A stretch of DNA of 36,279 nucleotides from DATLAN01 sp035527455 (GCA_035527455.1 DATLAN010000150.1:1-36279); one strand, 5' to 3'; shown: positions 25,512 to 34,184, counted from the stretch's first letter. Numbers and translations are program-made. The notes: generated by a model not told the origin, from the letters alone.

Positions 25512-27356
25512 ATGGTCACGACGACGTCTACAAGCGGGAAATCCGCCCCAAACCCATCCCTGACGGTCAACGGCACGGGCAGGGCCGTCTGGCACAAATC
25601 GGCACCGCCGGCGGTGCGCCGGGCTTTTTCCTCAGAGAATTATACCGACGGTTGGATTGCCTGGAAAAAACACCTCGCCCGGCGGAAGACGCCCCTCGAT
25701 CCCGCTCGACTCATTCCCGGTGCCAAGGACGCTTTGCGCTGGGGGCTGTCCGGTGAGGTGGGGGCTAGTGGCTATCCGCAGTGGCTAATCCAGGCCGATC
25801 GTTCGCTCCAGGCCAACCGCACGGCCGACCCGGCTCTGGAAAAGAAGGTGCTCGTCTGGCTGGGCGAATCGGCCGGGGCGGCGGCCGGCACCCGCGATGC
25901 GCTGGACGCGCTGGCCTGCGGTCGGGCGATGGCCCGGTTGGCCGGCATTTTGTCGCCGGAGATATGGTGGGCCTTGCTCGACCATCTGCTCGGTGCCGTG
26001 GCCGATGCCAAGGCGATCGAGCTGCAGGCGAATTTCCTTCAGCCGGATCCGTTGGCCCATCAGCTCCTGGCCGGCGAGTTGGCGTTGACGCTGGCGTACC
26101 TGTTGCCGGAGATCGCGTCTTGCCGAAAGTTGAAGTCTTCGGCCCGGCGGGTCCTTTCCGCGGGGATCGTCGATCTGCTCGACGGCCAGGGTTTGCCGCA
26201 CGGAGAGCAGCTTGGGCTGTTGCGTCCGCTGTTGGCGTGCTGGACGCGCTGCCGGGCGCTGGGCGAGAGGATCAAGGGCGGGTGCTTCACCGTGCCGGCC
26301 GCCGAACAGTATGAATGGCTGCTCAGACAATCGCTGCGGCTGGCGCGGCACGACGGCAGCCAGGTCTTCTCCGATGGTTCGCCGGGGGAGTTCGACGGAG
26401 ACTTGCTCCGGGCAGCCCTGAGGTTCAGCCAGGACGACGACGATCGGCAGATCGCCGAGTTGGTTCTGCCCGGCGGGAAGAAATCGCCAAAGAAACGCGT
26501 TCACCGCCAAGCGCTGCCCGAGGCGGCCACCCATTCGCCCTGGGCCGGCGTGACCATGCTGCGCACCGACTGGTCCCGCTCCGCCGAACGACTGACGGTC
26601 GTCTACGCCGGCAAGGCGATGCGGGTCGAGCTTTCTTGCGGGAAGGACGTGCTCTGGTCCGGCCCCTGGGAATTGGACTTGCGGGTAGACGGCCGTCCGG
26701 TCGAACCGGTTTCCGACTGGGAAGAAGTCTGTTGGGTTTCGGATGAGGACGTGGACTACCTGGAACTGGAAATCGCGCTGAGCGGCGATCTGCGCGTCCA
26801 GCGGCAGATGCTCCTGGCCCACGAGGACCGCTTCCTGTTCCTGGCCGACGCCGTTCTGGCCGACCGGTCGGTCACGCTCGAGTACCGCACGTGTCTGCCG
26901 CTTCGCAAGCGTGTTTCGTGGCGGCAGTCCGAGGAGAGCCGCGAGGGCCTGCTGGTGGCCGGCAAGCGTCGGGCGTCGGTCTTGCCGCTGGCCTTGCCGG
27001 AGTGGAAAGCCGATCGGCGGACCGGCGAATTGCTGCGAACCGACGCGGGATTGGAGTTGCGGCAATTGTTCGAGGGCCGCGGTCTGTACGCCCCGTTGTT
27101 TCTCGACCTCGACCGCCGCCGCCACACCCGGCCGCTGACGTGGCGACGACTCACCGTGGCCGAATCGCTGCAAGTCCAGCCGGACGACGTGGCCGTGGGC
27201 TATCGCGTGGCCGTCGACGAGGAACAATGGTTGATCTACCGTTCGCTGACCGAGCGGGCCAACCGCACGCTCTTGGGCCACAACCTGTCGACCGAGATGC
27301 TGGTCGCCCGATTCGACCGGACCGGCGAGGTCGAGCCGCTGGTGGAGGTCGAATAG
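25512..27356 (+). CDS. Conserved-looking protein of unknown function, weakly heparinase-II/III-like
   Basis: This 614-residue protein is not recognised with confidence. The first half is helical (GAKDALRWGLSGEVGASGYPQWL, VWLGESAG), like an alpha/alpha toroid. The second half has beta strands: WAGVTMLRTDWSRSAERLTV is reminiscent of the start of the heparinase II/III beta-sandwich, then WSGPWELDLRVDGRPVEP. No signal peptide is evident, so the product is likely cytoplasmic. Start choice (ATG 25512) is weakly supported; a TTG at 25476 is an alternative. A 7-bp hairpin follows the stop. It might instead be a planctomycete-specific structural family. Confidence 0.6.
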   Translation: MVTTTSTSGKSAPNPSLTVNGTGRAVWHKSAPPAVRRAFSSENYTDGWIAWKKHLARRKTPLDPARLIPGAKDALRWGLSGEVGASGYPQWLIQADRSLQANRTADPALEKKVLVWLGESAGAAAGTRDALDALACGRAMARLAGILSPEIWWALLDHLLGAVADAKAIELQANFLQPDPLAHQLLAGELALTLAYLLPEIASCRKLKSSARRVLSAGIVDLLDGQGLPHGEQLGLLRPLLACWTRCRALGERIKGGCFTVPAAEQYEWLLRQSLRLARHDGSQVFSDGSPGEFDGDLLRAALRFSQDDDDRQIAELVLPGGKKSPKKRVHRQALPEAATHSPWAGVTMLRTDWSRSAERLTVVYAGKAMRVELSCGKDVLWSGPWELDLRVDGRPVEPVSDWEEVCWVSDEDVDYLELEIALSGDLRVQRQMLLAHEDRFLFLADAVLADRSVTLEYRTCLPLRKRVSWRQSEESREGLLVAGKRRASVLPLALPEWKADRRTGELLRTDAGLELRQLFEGRGLYAPLFLDLDRRRHTRPLTWRRLTVAESLQVQPDDVAVGYRVAVDEEQWLIYRSLTERANRTLLGHNLSTEMLVARFDRTGEVEPLVEVE

Positions 27357-27358
27357 GA

Positions 27359-27385
27359 ACTGCCGTATTCCTCTATTGCGGCAGT
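27359..27385 (+). terminator. Weak hairpin after the unknown gene
   Basis: ACTGCCG (27359-27365) pairs with CGGCAGT (27379-27385) around a 13-nt loop, just past the stop at 27356. There is no T-run, so an intrinsic terminator is doubtful. Confidence 0.3.
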
Positions 27386-27464
27386 ATTCCATCGCGGCGA
27401 CAATAGTCCCGAAGTGTCAAGTCGGCGCAGGTTGCCTCGGCCCCTCATTTTCACGGAAGAAACC

Positions 27465-29879
27465 ATGCGGGAACAACCGCCCAGACATCTGACCGCCATG
27501 CTCGAAAGGCTGGGACTGGCCGGCGGCAAAGACGTTGCCCGGGTGGCGAGACGCGTGCGGCGGCTTGCCGGGGACCTGCCGCGGTTCGATTCGGTCTGGG
27601 TCGATGCCTTGGCGCAGGCCCGAGTGCTCACGCCTTTTCAGGCCGCGGAAATCAACGCGGGGCGGGGTGAGCGGCTCCGCGTGGGGCCCTATTTGCTGTG
27701 TGCGTCGGTGCCTTGGCCGCCGTACGCCGCCTGCTATCGCGCACGACATTTGGACTCCGGCGAAACGGTCCGGCTCGTGGTGGTCGGCGCAACTCAGCGG
27801 GCCGACGAGATCTCCAGCGCCCTGGAAACACTGGCTGAAGTCTCGAATGCCAAAGAGCTGCGGTCCGAACATCTCGCGCCGATCACGGCCACGGGGATCG
27901 ACGATAATCGCATCTGGGCCGCCGCGCCGTGGGTCGAAGGCCGCACGGCCGCCCGGTGGTTGGTCCACAACGGCCGCCTGCCGCCGGAGGTGGTGCTGGA
28001 AATCGCCCGAAACATGCTCGCCGGACTGGTGGACCTGGAACGGGCCGGCCTGTGCCACGGCGACGTCAGCACCGCGGGCCTGGTCTTGCAGGACGACGGC
28101 GCGGCCGTGCTGTTGCAACCGGGATTGCGGGCGATCCTTCGCCCTGAAGAGGGTTACGCCCACGCCGACCTGCTGCCCGAGGCGTACGATTACCTCGCGC
28201 CGGAACGCGTCACCGACGGTACACCGCCAAGCACGGGCGGCGACGTCTACGCCTGCGGCTGCGTGTGGTGGCACATGCTCTGCGGCCGCGCACCGCTGTC
28301 GGGCGGGAACAGTCTGGCGAAGTTACGGGCGGCCCAAGCGGCCGAGATCGACGACCTGCGGCGGTGGGCCCCGGAAGTTCCCAGCCCGCTTTCCGCCGCG
28401 ATCACGGCTTGTGTCGAACGAGAACCTTCGCGGCGTCCGGAATCGATGGCCCGGCTGGCGGCCGTGCTCGGTTCGCCGACCCGGTGCGGGAAACGGGCGC
28501 TGGCGAATTGTCTGGCCCAGTCGGGACGGTCGGCCGCACGTTGGCCGCTGACGGCGCCGGCGCGTACGAGATGGGCCGCACCGTCGCGATGGCTGGCTGC
28601 CACGGCCGTTTGCCTGATGGCTGCCGCGGCGATTCTCTGGCCCTGGTGGCGTGGCGGAGTGCGGGCTCCTTCGACCCGGCAAGGCGAACCGGTTGCGTCG
28701 ACGTCCGAGCGCGATCACGATGAAAACCGCGAGCGGGACTTGCCCGACGCAGCGGCCACGCATTTGTCGCGAAATGCCGGCCCATCCGAGCAAGGCCACG
28801 ACAATCCCGTTTTCCCCGCGACCGACGGTGCGGTGGTTCCGGCCTATTATGAAGCCGCCGTATCGCCGTCGGACGTGCCTCGGTCGCCGTCGGAGACGCC
28901 TCCCACGGACCTGGTGCTGGGCTCGGGCGGGCCGCTGAGCATCGAGTCGCTCCCGTTGCGAGCGGGGCAGTGCGTGCGCGGCATGCCCGGCGAGAGGCCG
29001 TTGGTCGTGGTTCCACCGGGCGGCCTTCCCGTTGAAGCGGAAGACGTTCGGTTCGAGAACATCGACTTTCTCTGGAACCACCGGGCGGGTGCCGAGGGCA
29101 CCACGGCCTCCGACGCCGCGATCGTCGATCTGCGCGTGGGGAAGGCCGAATTCCGCGGCTGCTCGTTTCGGGCGGCACGCGGCGATGCGACCCCGCCGGC
29201 CGCCATCCGCTGGACCCATCCGGCGGCAAGGGACGATTCTCCGTTGTCCTTGCCCAGCGGCCGGGTGCGACTCGCCGATTGCGTGATTTACGGCTTGGCG
29301 GCGGGAATCGATTGCCGGACGGTCGGCGCATTGGCGGTGGAAATCAGCAATACGCTTGCGCTGGGCGGCGGTCCGCTGCTGCGGCTCGATCACGCTCCCC
29401 GGCAGGACGAACCCGTCTTGATCAGCCTATCCCAGGTAACCCTGCGCAACGGCGGGCCGCTGTTGCAGTGCCGCTTCGGCCGGATCGAACCGCAGCCGGG
29501 CGAGATTTCGGTCCGCTCCCTCGGATGCGCGCTGGTGCCTCACATGGACTCGGCCTTGATCCTGTTCGACGGCCCGCAGCCGCCCGAACCCTTGTTGGGC
29601 AGCATCCGTTGGACCGGGCAGGGCTCTCTGGTTTCGCCCGAGGCGACCATCGCGGCGTGGCGAGGCCCCGACGGAGTGCAGACCGTTTTGGACGATGCGT
29701 CGATTTCGATCTCGGGCGTGGTCCGCAGCGAGGTCGGTTTCGCCGGCGACGCCCGATCCGGCCCGGCCGCCAGCCGCATCGTCCACTGGCAGGCGCCGCT
29801 CCAATCGACCGACCCACCCGGCGCGGATCCCACGAACCTGCCGGCGGGAAACGCGCCGTTTGACAACCCCCCCCGGTAA
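27465..29879 (+). CDS. Membrane protein with Ser/Thr-kinase-like (probable pseudokinase) domain
   Basis: This 804-residue protein has an N-terminal kinase-like fold (about 75-340), including YLAPERVT (APE, 245-247) and GGDVYACGCVWWHMLCGRAPL. Catalytic residues are lost: HGD (198-200) retains Asp but the loop Asn is Gly205, the DFG motif is replaced by LQPG, and the ATP-binding Lys position reads VRLVVVG. A membrane helix (about 376-395, WLAATAVCLMAAAAILWPWW) follows, then a ~400-residue C-terminal domain of beta strands that looks like a right-handed beta-helix sensor. ATG at 27465 has GGAAG 5 nt upstream. It may act as a binding platform instead of as an enzyme. Confidence 0.78.
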   Translation: MREQPPRHLTAMLERLGLAGGKDVARVARRVRRLAGDLPRFDSVWVDALAQARVLTPFQAAEINAGRGERLRVGPYLLCASVPWPPYAACYRARHLDSGETVRLVVVGATQRADEISSALETLAEVSNAKELRSEHLAPITATGIDDNRIWAAAPWVEGRTAARWLVHNGRLPPEVVLEIARNMLAGLVDLERAGLCHGDVSTAGLVLQDDGAAVLLQPGLRAILRPEEGYAHADLLPEAYDYLAPERVTDGTPPSTGGDVYACGCVWWHMLCGRAPLSGGNSLAKLRAAQAAEIDDLRRWAPEVPSPLSAAITACVEREPSRRPESMARLAAVLGSPTRCGKRALANCLAQSGRSAARWPLTAPARTRWAAPSRWLAATAVCLMAAAAILWPWWRGGVRAPSTRQGEPVASTSERDHDENRERDLPDAAATHLSRNAGPSEQGHDNPVFPATDGAVVPAYYEAAVSPSDVPRSPSETPPTDLVLGSGGPLSIESLPLRAGQCVRGMPGERPLVVVPPGGLPVEAEDVRFENIDFLWNHRAGAEGTTASDAAIVDLRVGKAEFRGCSFRAARGDATPPAAIRWTHPAARDDSPLSLPSGRVRLADCVIYGLAAGIDCRTVGALAVEISNTLALGGGPLLRLDHAPRQDEPVLISLSQVTLRNGGPLLQCRFGRIEPQPGEISVRSLGCALVPHMDSALILFDGPQPPEPLLGSIRWTGQGSLVSPEATIAAWRGPDGVQTVLDDASISISGVVRSEVGFAGDARSGPAASRIVHWQAPLQSTDPPGADPTNLPAGNAPFDNPPR

Positions 29880-29887
29880 GCTAGAGT
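29860..29887 (+). promoter_or_regulatory. Candidate promoter of the Flp-type pilin
   Basis: TTGACA (29860-29865) and TAGAGT (29882-29887) are 16 bp apart, starting inside the last codons of the pseudokinase gene. It would give the small pilin its own transcript with a leader of roughly 65 nt. Confidence 0.4.
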
Positions 29888-29961
29888 TTACTGGGCGACT
29901 CCGTTGCCCGGCTCGTCACCTTTTCTCTTCTTTACCGTGCGTTTCGCAGCGGAGGCTCGAC

Positions 29962-30156
29962 ATGATGCAACGACTCTGCAGGATGCTGCGCGATGAACAG
30001 GCGGCTACGGCCGTCGAATATGCCGTCATGCTGGCCCTGATTCTGTTGGCCGTCTTCGGAGCGGTCGGGATGGTCGGGGCCCAATCGGGCGGAATGTGGG
30101 GAGGGATCGAAACCGATCTCAATGACGTCGGATTCGGAGCGGCGACCCCCCGGTGA
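29962..30156 (+). CDS. Flp/Fap-type pilin subunit
   Basis: This 64-residue protein has a short charged N-terminus (MQRLCRMLRDEQAA), then TAVEYAVMLALILLAVFGAVG, the hydrophobic N-terminal helix of Flp pilins, with the Glu-Tyr pair typical of the family. It is expected to be processed by a type IV prepilin peptidase and assembled by a Tad-type machine. GGAGG lies 6 nt before the ATG. No tad genes are adjacent in the window. A hairpin with a T-run follows. Confidence 0.88.
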   Translation: MMQRLCRMLRDEQAATAVEYAVMLALILLAVFGAVGMVGAQSGGMWGGIETDLNDVGFGAATPR

Positions 30157-30185
30157 TGGAGGTTCTTGGAAGCTCCGCCAGGAAA

Positions 30186-30263
30186 GGGACGGGAAGCTTC
30201 CGGCCGCACCTTGGCCTTGCCGCCAACGGACCGTCGCGCCGGAGCACCCCGTCCCTATTTTTT
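30186..30263 (+). terminator. Probable terminator after the pilin gene
   Basis: GGGACGGG (30186-30193) can pair with CCCGTCCC (30248-30255), followed by TA and six T residues. The loop is long and internally structured (GAAGCTTC and GGCCGCACC regions), so the outer pairing is plausible but not certain. Confidence 0.45.
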
Positions 30264-30340
30264 CGTAACACTTCAGCCAAACGGTAGCCGGATTCGCAAG
30301 AATTCGGGCGTTGCCCAGTTTCACGCGAAATGGCTTGACC

Positions 30341-30388
30341 GAGGCTTCATCTCGCGGAGGCTTCATCTCGCGGAGGCTTCATCTCGCG
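30341..30388. repeat. Three exact tandem copies of a 16-bp unit
   Basis: GAGGCTTCATCTCGCG is repeated three times without change (30341, 30357, 30373). The last copy continues into GAGCGAGATGG, so ATCTCGC and GCGAGAT form a hairpin. It lies just past the end of the convergent glycosidase-like gene. Slippage around a hairpin is a likely origin. Confidence 0.85.
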
Positions 30389-30419
30389 GAGCGAGATGGC
30401 TACTATGGGGTCCCGACGG

Positions 30420-31841
30420 TCACTCCTTCACCACGGCCGCGACCCAACCGCCGGGTGACGGGGCCGCGATCGTGACCGTGCCGCCGCCGGCGATCGTAGT
30501 GCTTTCGCCCCAGGCACCAGTGGCCACGCTAATCCAGCGGAGCTGGTACGAGCCGTCGTGGCCGGACAGATTCAGGCCGACCTGCCCTGCGTCGGTGAAA
30601 TACAGGGCGTAGGCCGCGCCCGGCCGGGCCGCCAGATAGGCCTCGTTGTCCTCGCGATCGCTCAGCAAATCATTGGCCGGCTCGACGTCCCAGAGCGGGA
30701 TCAGCGACTCCAGCTTTCGGGCGGCCGCCAGACTGGCGATCGACGGCTCGGAGAGCCCGAGGCCGCTCTCGGGGCGGTGGAATCGGGCCGAAGCCGCACC
30801 GCCGATCACGTGCCGCCACCACCGCTGCACGCCGTCGGTCGCGTTGCCGTACGGGCCGCCGTCGGCGCCGTACGTCTTCACCGTGTTCAGAGGCCAAGGC
30901 CGCCGAGCGACGTGCCGCCGGACCCACTGGAAATTGTCCCAATGTTCCTGGCCTTTCTTCTGGTTGTTCTGCGAAACGTCGGCGAAATCGTATCGCTCGG
31001 GATGGTCGAGCGTGCGGGCGTGACGTTCGGCCTTCAGGTCCCAGTCGTCCCACATCTCGGTGATGCAGACTCTCTTGCCGGCCTCGTCCGCCCGGCGGCG
31101 GATCCGCTCGGCCCAGTAGATCGGCCAGGCTTCTTCGGCCTTGGTCTCGTTGTCGATGCAGTAGAGCACGTGGTCGTATTTCAATGAATGGGAGAGCATC
31201 TCGTCGACGAACCGCTCCTGATACGCCAGCACGACCCGGTTGTTCTGCTGCTCCGGCGTGGTGAAGAAGAAGGGCTGCTTGTTCGCACCCGGGTGGTCCG
31301 GATACGTTTCGGCAAAGCCGGACGCTTCGTACGTGTAGTTGACGTTGTTCTTGGGGTTGTAGGGATGGCGTTGCCAGCGGTCGGCCTGGCGGTTGTCGGT
31401 GTAGTCGAAGCGGTCCCACACCTCGATCTGCACGATAATGTCCCGCTCGGCCGTCAGCCGCAGCATGGTCTCGAACCGCTCCCAGTACCGCGGGTTCCAC
31501 TGGTCGAGGTCGTAGCGGCCGTCGTCCAGCCGGAGGAAAGGATACTCGTTGCCCTCGTCGCGGTCGGACATCGTGTTGCGGATGTAGTTGGCCCCGGCGG
31601 CCTTCATCCGGTCGAGATGTTGCTCCAAATCCGGAATCTGGAAGAGGTTGTCGTCCTTGCTCGCGCCCAGCAACAGGACCGGTTCGCCCTTGTACTGCCA
31701 GTAGAACGGGTTCTTCGCGTAGGGCCGAATGCGGCCGGCGTCGTCTGCTTCGGCCACATGCCGGCCGCCGATCAGCACGGCGACGAAGCCCGCGGCAAAG
31801 AAGGAAAGCAGGACGGTTCTTTTCGCTTGGGATAGAAGCAT
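30420..31841 (-). CDS. Exported glycosidase-like TIM-barrel protein with C-terminal collagen-binding-like domain
   Basis: This 473-residue protein has an N-terminal hydrophobic signal (VLLSFFAAGFVAVLIGG). GRIRPYAKNPFYWQYKGEPVL, LLGASKDDNLFQ, YERFETMLRLTAERDI-like segments and VLYCIDNETKAEEAW give a TIM-barrel glycosidase pattern similar to DUF4038/apiosidase-like enzymes; Glu in CIDNET is a candidate acid/base. The last ~90 residues (AYALYFTDAGQVGLNLSGHD, PGGWVAAVVKE) resemble the putative collagen-binding domain often attached to these enzymes. ATG 31841 has GAAAGGG 8 nt upstream. A longer open frame reaching 33467 is an artefact overlapping the PHP gene. Substrate unknown. Confidence 0.75.
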   Translation of the reverse strand: MLLSQAKRTVLLSFFAAGFVAVLIGGRHVAEADDAGRIRPYAKNPFYWQYKGEPVLLLGASKDDNLFQIPDLEQHLDRMKAAGANYIRNTMSDRDEGNEYPFLRLDDGRYDLDQWNPRYWERFETMLRLTAERDIIVQIEVWDRFDYTDNRQADRWQRHPYNPKNNVNYTYEASGFAETYPDHPGANKQPFFFTTPEQQNNRVVLAYQERFVDEMLSHSLKYDHVLYCIDNETKAEEAWPIYWAERIRRRADEAGKRVCITEMWDDWDLKAERHARTLDHPERYDFADVSQNNQKKGQEHWDNFQWVRRHVARRPWPLNTVKTYGADGGPYGNATDGVQRWWRHVIGGAASARFHRPESGLGLSEPSIASLAAARKLESLIPLWDVEPANDLLSDREDNEAYLAARPGAAYALYFTDAGQVGLNLSGHDGSYQLRWISVATGAWGESTTIAGGGTVTIAAPSPGGWVAAVVKE

Positions 31842-31872
31842 CGTGTTGGCCCTTTCTTCCGGTGGTGACTGA

Positions 31873-32027
31873 GTAGGCCGGAACAAGCGCAGCGCAGTTC
31901 CGGCACACGTCTTCATGCCGCATTCTCGCACCAAATGCCGGAACGGCGCTGCGCAGTTCCGGCACACGTCTTCATGCCGCATTCTCGCACCAAATGCCGG
32001 AACGGCGCTGCGCTTGTTCCGGCCTAC
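31873..32027. repeat. REPIN-like family B, copy 2, with internal 59-bp tandem duplication
   Basis: The outer ends match family B copy 1 (13691): GTAG plus the GCCGGAAC hairpin at 31873, and the inverse unit ending CCTAC at 32027. Inside, a 59-bp segment (31892-31950) is repeated exactly at 31951-32009, so the element holds four half-palindromes instead of two. It lies between the start of the glycosidase-like gene and the divergent PHP gene. Confidence 0.85.
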
Positions 32028-32192
32028 ATTTGCTTGCGGCGCCCGTGAATATCTTAGTTGACTCGATGGCCATATCCAAGAGGCTCGTGGACTGTGGGCC
32101 GAAAAGCTGTTATGCTTGACCATGTTCGGCATCCTCGACCCACGCCACGGCAACCCGGCTGTTCCAGCCGAAGTAGCGACAGGAGCATGACC

Positions 32193-33803
32193 ATGGCCTC
32201 CAACTTGAATCGGCGCGAGTGGCTCTGCGGCAGTGCGGCTTTGGGGATGGCCGGGTGGATGACGCCGGCCGCGGCGAAGGCGGAGGACGAGCCGGAAGGC
32301 GACCAGCCGTGCCGCGTCTACTTCGGCGACCTGCACAATCACAACAGCGTCGGTTACGCCCAGGGCTCGTTGGAGCGGACCTTCGAGATCGCCCGCAACC
32401 ACCTCGACTTCTTCGCCTTCACGCCGCACGGCTGGTGGCACGACATCGGCCATTACGAGAACGACATCGAGAACAAATGGCTCCGCGGCTTCGACGTGAC
32501 GCGGGATCGTTGGGGCGACGTCCTGGAAATGGTCCGCAAGTACCACCAACCCCCGCGGTTCGTCGCCATCGCCGGCTACGAATGGCATTCGACCAGCCTG
32601 GGCGATTACCATATCATCTTCCCCACGGCGGAGGCCCCGTACGTCCGCTTCGACGACTTGCCGGCATTCCAGCGGTTCGCCAAACGGCACGGCGCGCTGC
32701 TGATTCCCCATCATCCGGCCAACCGGCTCGACCACCGCGGCGCCCATCCGGTGCACTGGGACCCCGAGGTCTCGCCCGTGCTCGAAATCTATTCCGAATG
32801 GGGCAACGCGGAACACGATCGGGCGCCCTTCGGCTACGTTCGCCATACCGAGGGCGGACGCTGGACGCGGAATACCTGGCAGGAATTCCTCGCGCGGGGA
32901 TATCGCATGGGAGCGATCGCCAGCACCGACGACCACCTCGGCTATCCGGGCGGGTATCGCGAAGGGCTCGCTGCGGTGCTGGCCCCCGAGTTGACTCGCG
33001 AGGCGATCTTCGACGCCCTGCGCCGCCGCCGCTGTTACGCCGTGACGGGCGACCGGATCCTGCTGAGCTTTTGCCTCAACGGCCGCCGGATGGGCGAAGC
33101 GATCCCCTACGCGCCCGAGCGACGGCTGAGCGTCGCAGTGACCGGCTGGGATCAGCTCGATCGCGTCGAGGTGCTCAAGAACAACCGCGTGATCCATCGC
33201 GATTTTCCGTGCGATAGGCGCCCGGCTGCCGACCGCTGGAAGCAGCCGGTGCTGTTGCGGTTCGAGTACGGCTGGGGGCCGTGGCCGGCGCTCGACATGA
33301 CGCGGATCTGCGATTGGGACTTCCGCATCACGCTCGAAGGCGGGCTGCTGGAGGACGTGCAAACCTGCTTCCAATCCGGCCCGCTCGACGAAACCCGACG
33401 CGACCGGATCGTCGAGCGCTCGCCGCGCCATCTCCGCGTGCGGTCGTTCACGGCGCTCCGCCAGCAACTCGACGACGTTTCCACCAAGGGCGTGGTGCTG
33501 AAGGTCCGCGGCGGGCCGGAAACCAGGGTGACGGTCAGCCTCACTTCACCGACCGGCGTGTTGCTCACGCAGACCTTCAAGCAGTTGGCCGAGAGCAACG
33601 AGATGCTCTTCACCGGCGATTTTCCCAAGGAGTCGGCCATGCTGCACCGGCTCGTCTTCCGCGACCACTACCATACGTCGTTCGGCGTCTTGGACGAGGA
33701 CGACGGGTCGGGCGAGAGCTGGTATTACGTACGGGCGACCCAGGCCAACGGCCAGCTCGCCTGGTCCAGCCCGATCTGGGTCGAACGGGACGGAGGCTCC
33801 TAA
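32193..33803 (+). CDS. Tat-exported PHP-domain protein
   Basis: This 536-residue protein has a twin-arginine signal (NRREWLCGSAALGMAGWM, then AAAKA). VYFGDLHNHNSVGYAQGS opens a PHP-type phosphoesterase domain with the HxH motif, and FAFTPHGWW, AIAGYEWHSTS, LLIPHHPANR and GAIASTDDHLG supply the other metal ligands. The C-terminal ~200 residues are beta-rich. It resembles DUF3604/PHP proteins of unknown substrate. The start at 32193 is chosen because AGGAG is 7 nt away, while the ATG at 32187 is only 1 nt from it. Divergent from the glycosidase-like gene. Confidence 0.82.
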   Translation: MASNLNRREWLCGSAALGMAGWMTPAAAKAEDEPEGDQPCRVYFGDLHNHNSVGYAQGSLERTFEIARNHLDFFAFTPHGWWHDIGHYENDIENKWLRGFDVTRDRWGDVLEMVRKYHQPPRFVAIAGYEWHSTSLGDYHIIFPTAEAPYVRFDDLPAFQRFAKRHGALLIPHHPANRLDHRGAHPVHWDPEVSPVLEIYSEWGNAEHDRAPFGYVRHTEGGRWTRNTWQEFLARGYRMGAIASTDDHLGYPGGYREGLAAVLAPELTREAIFDALRRRRCYAVTGDRILLSFCLNGRRMGEAIPYAPERRLSVAVTGWDQLDRVEVLKNNRVIHRDFPCDRRPAADRWKQPVLLRFEYGWGPWPALDMTRICDWDFRITLEGGLLEDVQTCFQSGPLDETRRDRIVERSPRHLRVRSFTALRQQLDDVSTKGVVLKVRGGPETRVTVSLTSPTGVLLTQTFKQLAESNEMLFTGDFPKESAMLHRLVFRDHYHTSFGVLDEDDGSGESWYYVRATQANGQLAWSSPIWVERDGGS

Positions 33804-33840
33804 GGTTCCGCGCAGAAACAACCTGTAGCTTTTTCAGCGA

Positions 33841-33917
33841 GGGTGGCACGCCCTGAGGAACGAAGGGCGTGAAAAACCTGCTAAACCACGCCCTTCGTTC
33901 CTCAGGGCGTGCCACCC
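33841..33917. repeat. Inverted palindrome pair, family C copy 2
   Basis: Arms of 31 bp (33841-33871, 33887-33917) are perfect reverse complements and identical to those at 21483. Only the 15-bp loop differs (AAAAACCTGCTAAAC here). It starts the 381-bp gene-free gap 33804-34184, which otherwise holds two more tandem repeats. Confidence 0.85.
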
Positions 33918-33931
33918 CATGGAACAAGCTG

Positions 33932-33981
33932 TTCGGGGCGCGACCACCGGTCGCGATTCGGGGCGCGACCACCGGTCGCGG
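33932..33981. repeat. Two copies of a 25-bp unit with CGCGACC/GGTCGCG hairpin
   Basis: TTCGGGGCGCGACCACCGGT followed by CGCG occurs at 33932 and again at 33957. Each copy contains the palindrome CGCGACCACCGGTCGCG. Confidence 0.75.
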
Positions 33982-34040
33982 CTTTATGACCGTATTCGGG
34001 CCGCAACAAAGCGTCGGCCTGGGGCTTGTCGAGGCTCCGT

Positions 34041-34083
34041 CATTCGTCATTCGTCATTCGTCATTCGTCATTCATTCGTCATT
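34041..34083. repeat. CATTCGT heptamer array
   Basis: Four perfect CATTCGT units (34041-34068), then a degenerate CATTCATTCGTCATT. A simple repeat prone to slippage, about 100 bp before the next gene. Confidence 0.8.
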
Positions 34084-34184
34084 AGACATTGCCCCTTTCC
34101 TCCTCATTTCCCCTCAGCCGCGTTCCCGTGTATACTGATCCGTAATGTCCCCTTCGTATTCCGCTTCTGCTTGGGAGAAATACC

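Noticed and set aside
31842..33467. Extension of the glycosidase-like frame to a 1015-residue protein
   Set aside because: The extra part is antisense to the PHP gene and crosses a REPIN repeat. The signal peptide and ribosome-binding site are at 31841.
30341..34083. CRISPR array candidates among the tandem repeats
   Set aside because: Repeats are contiguous without spacers, or are inverted pairs; there are no cas genes.
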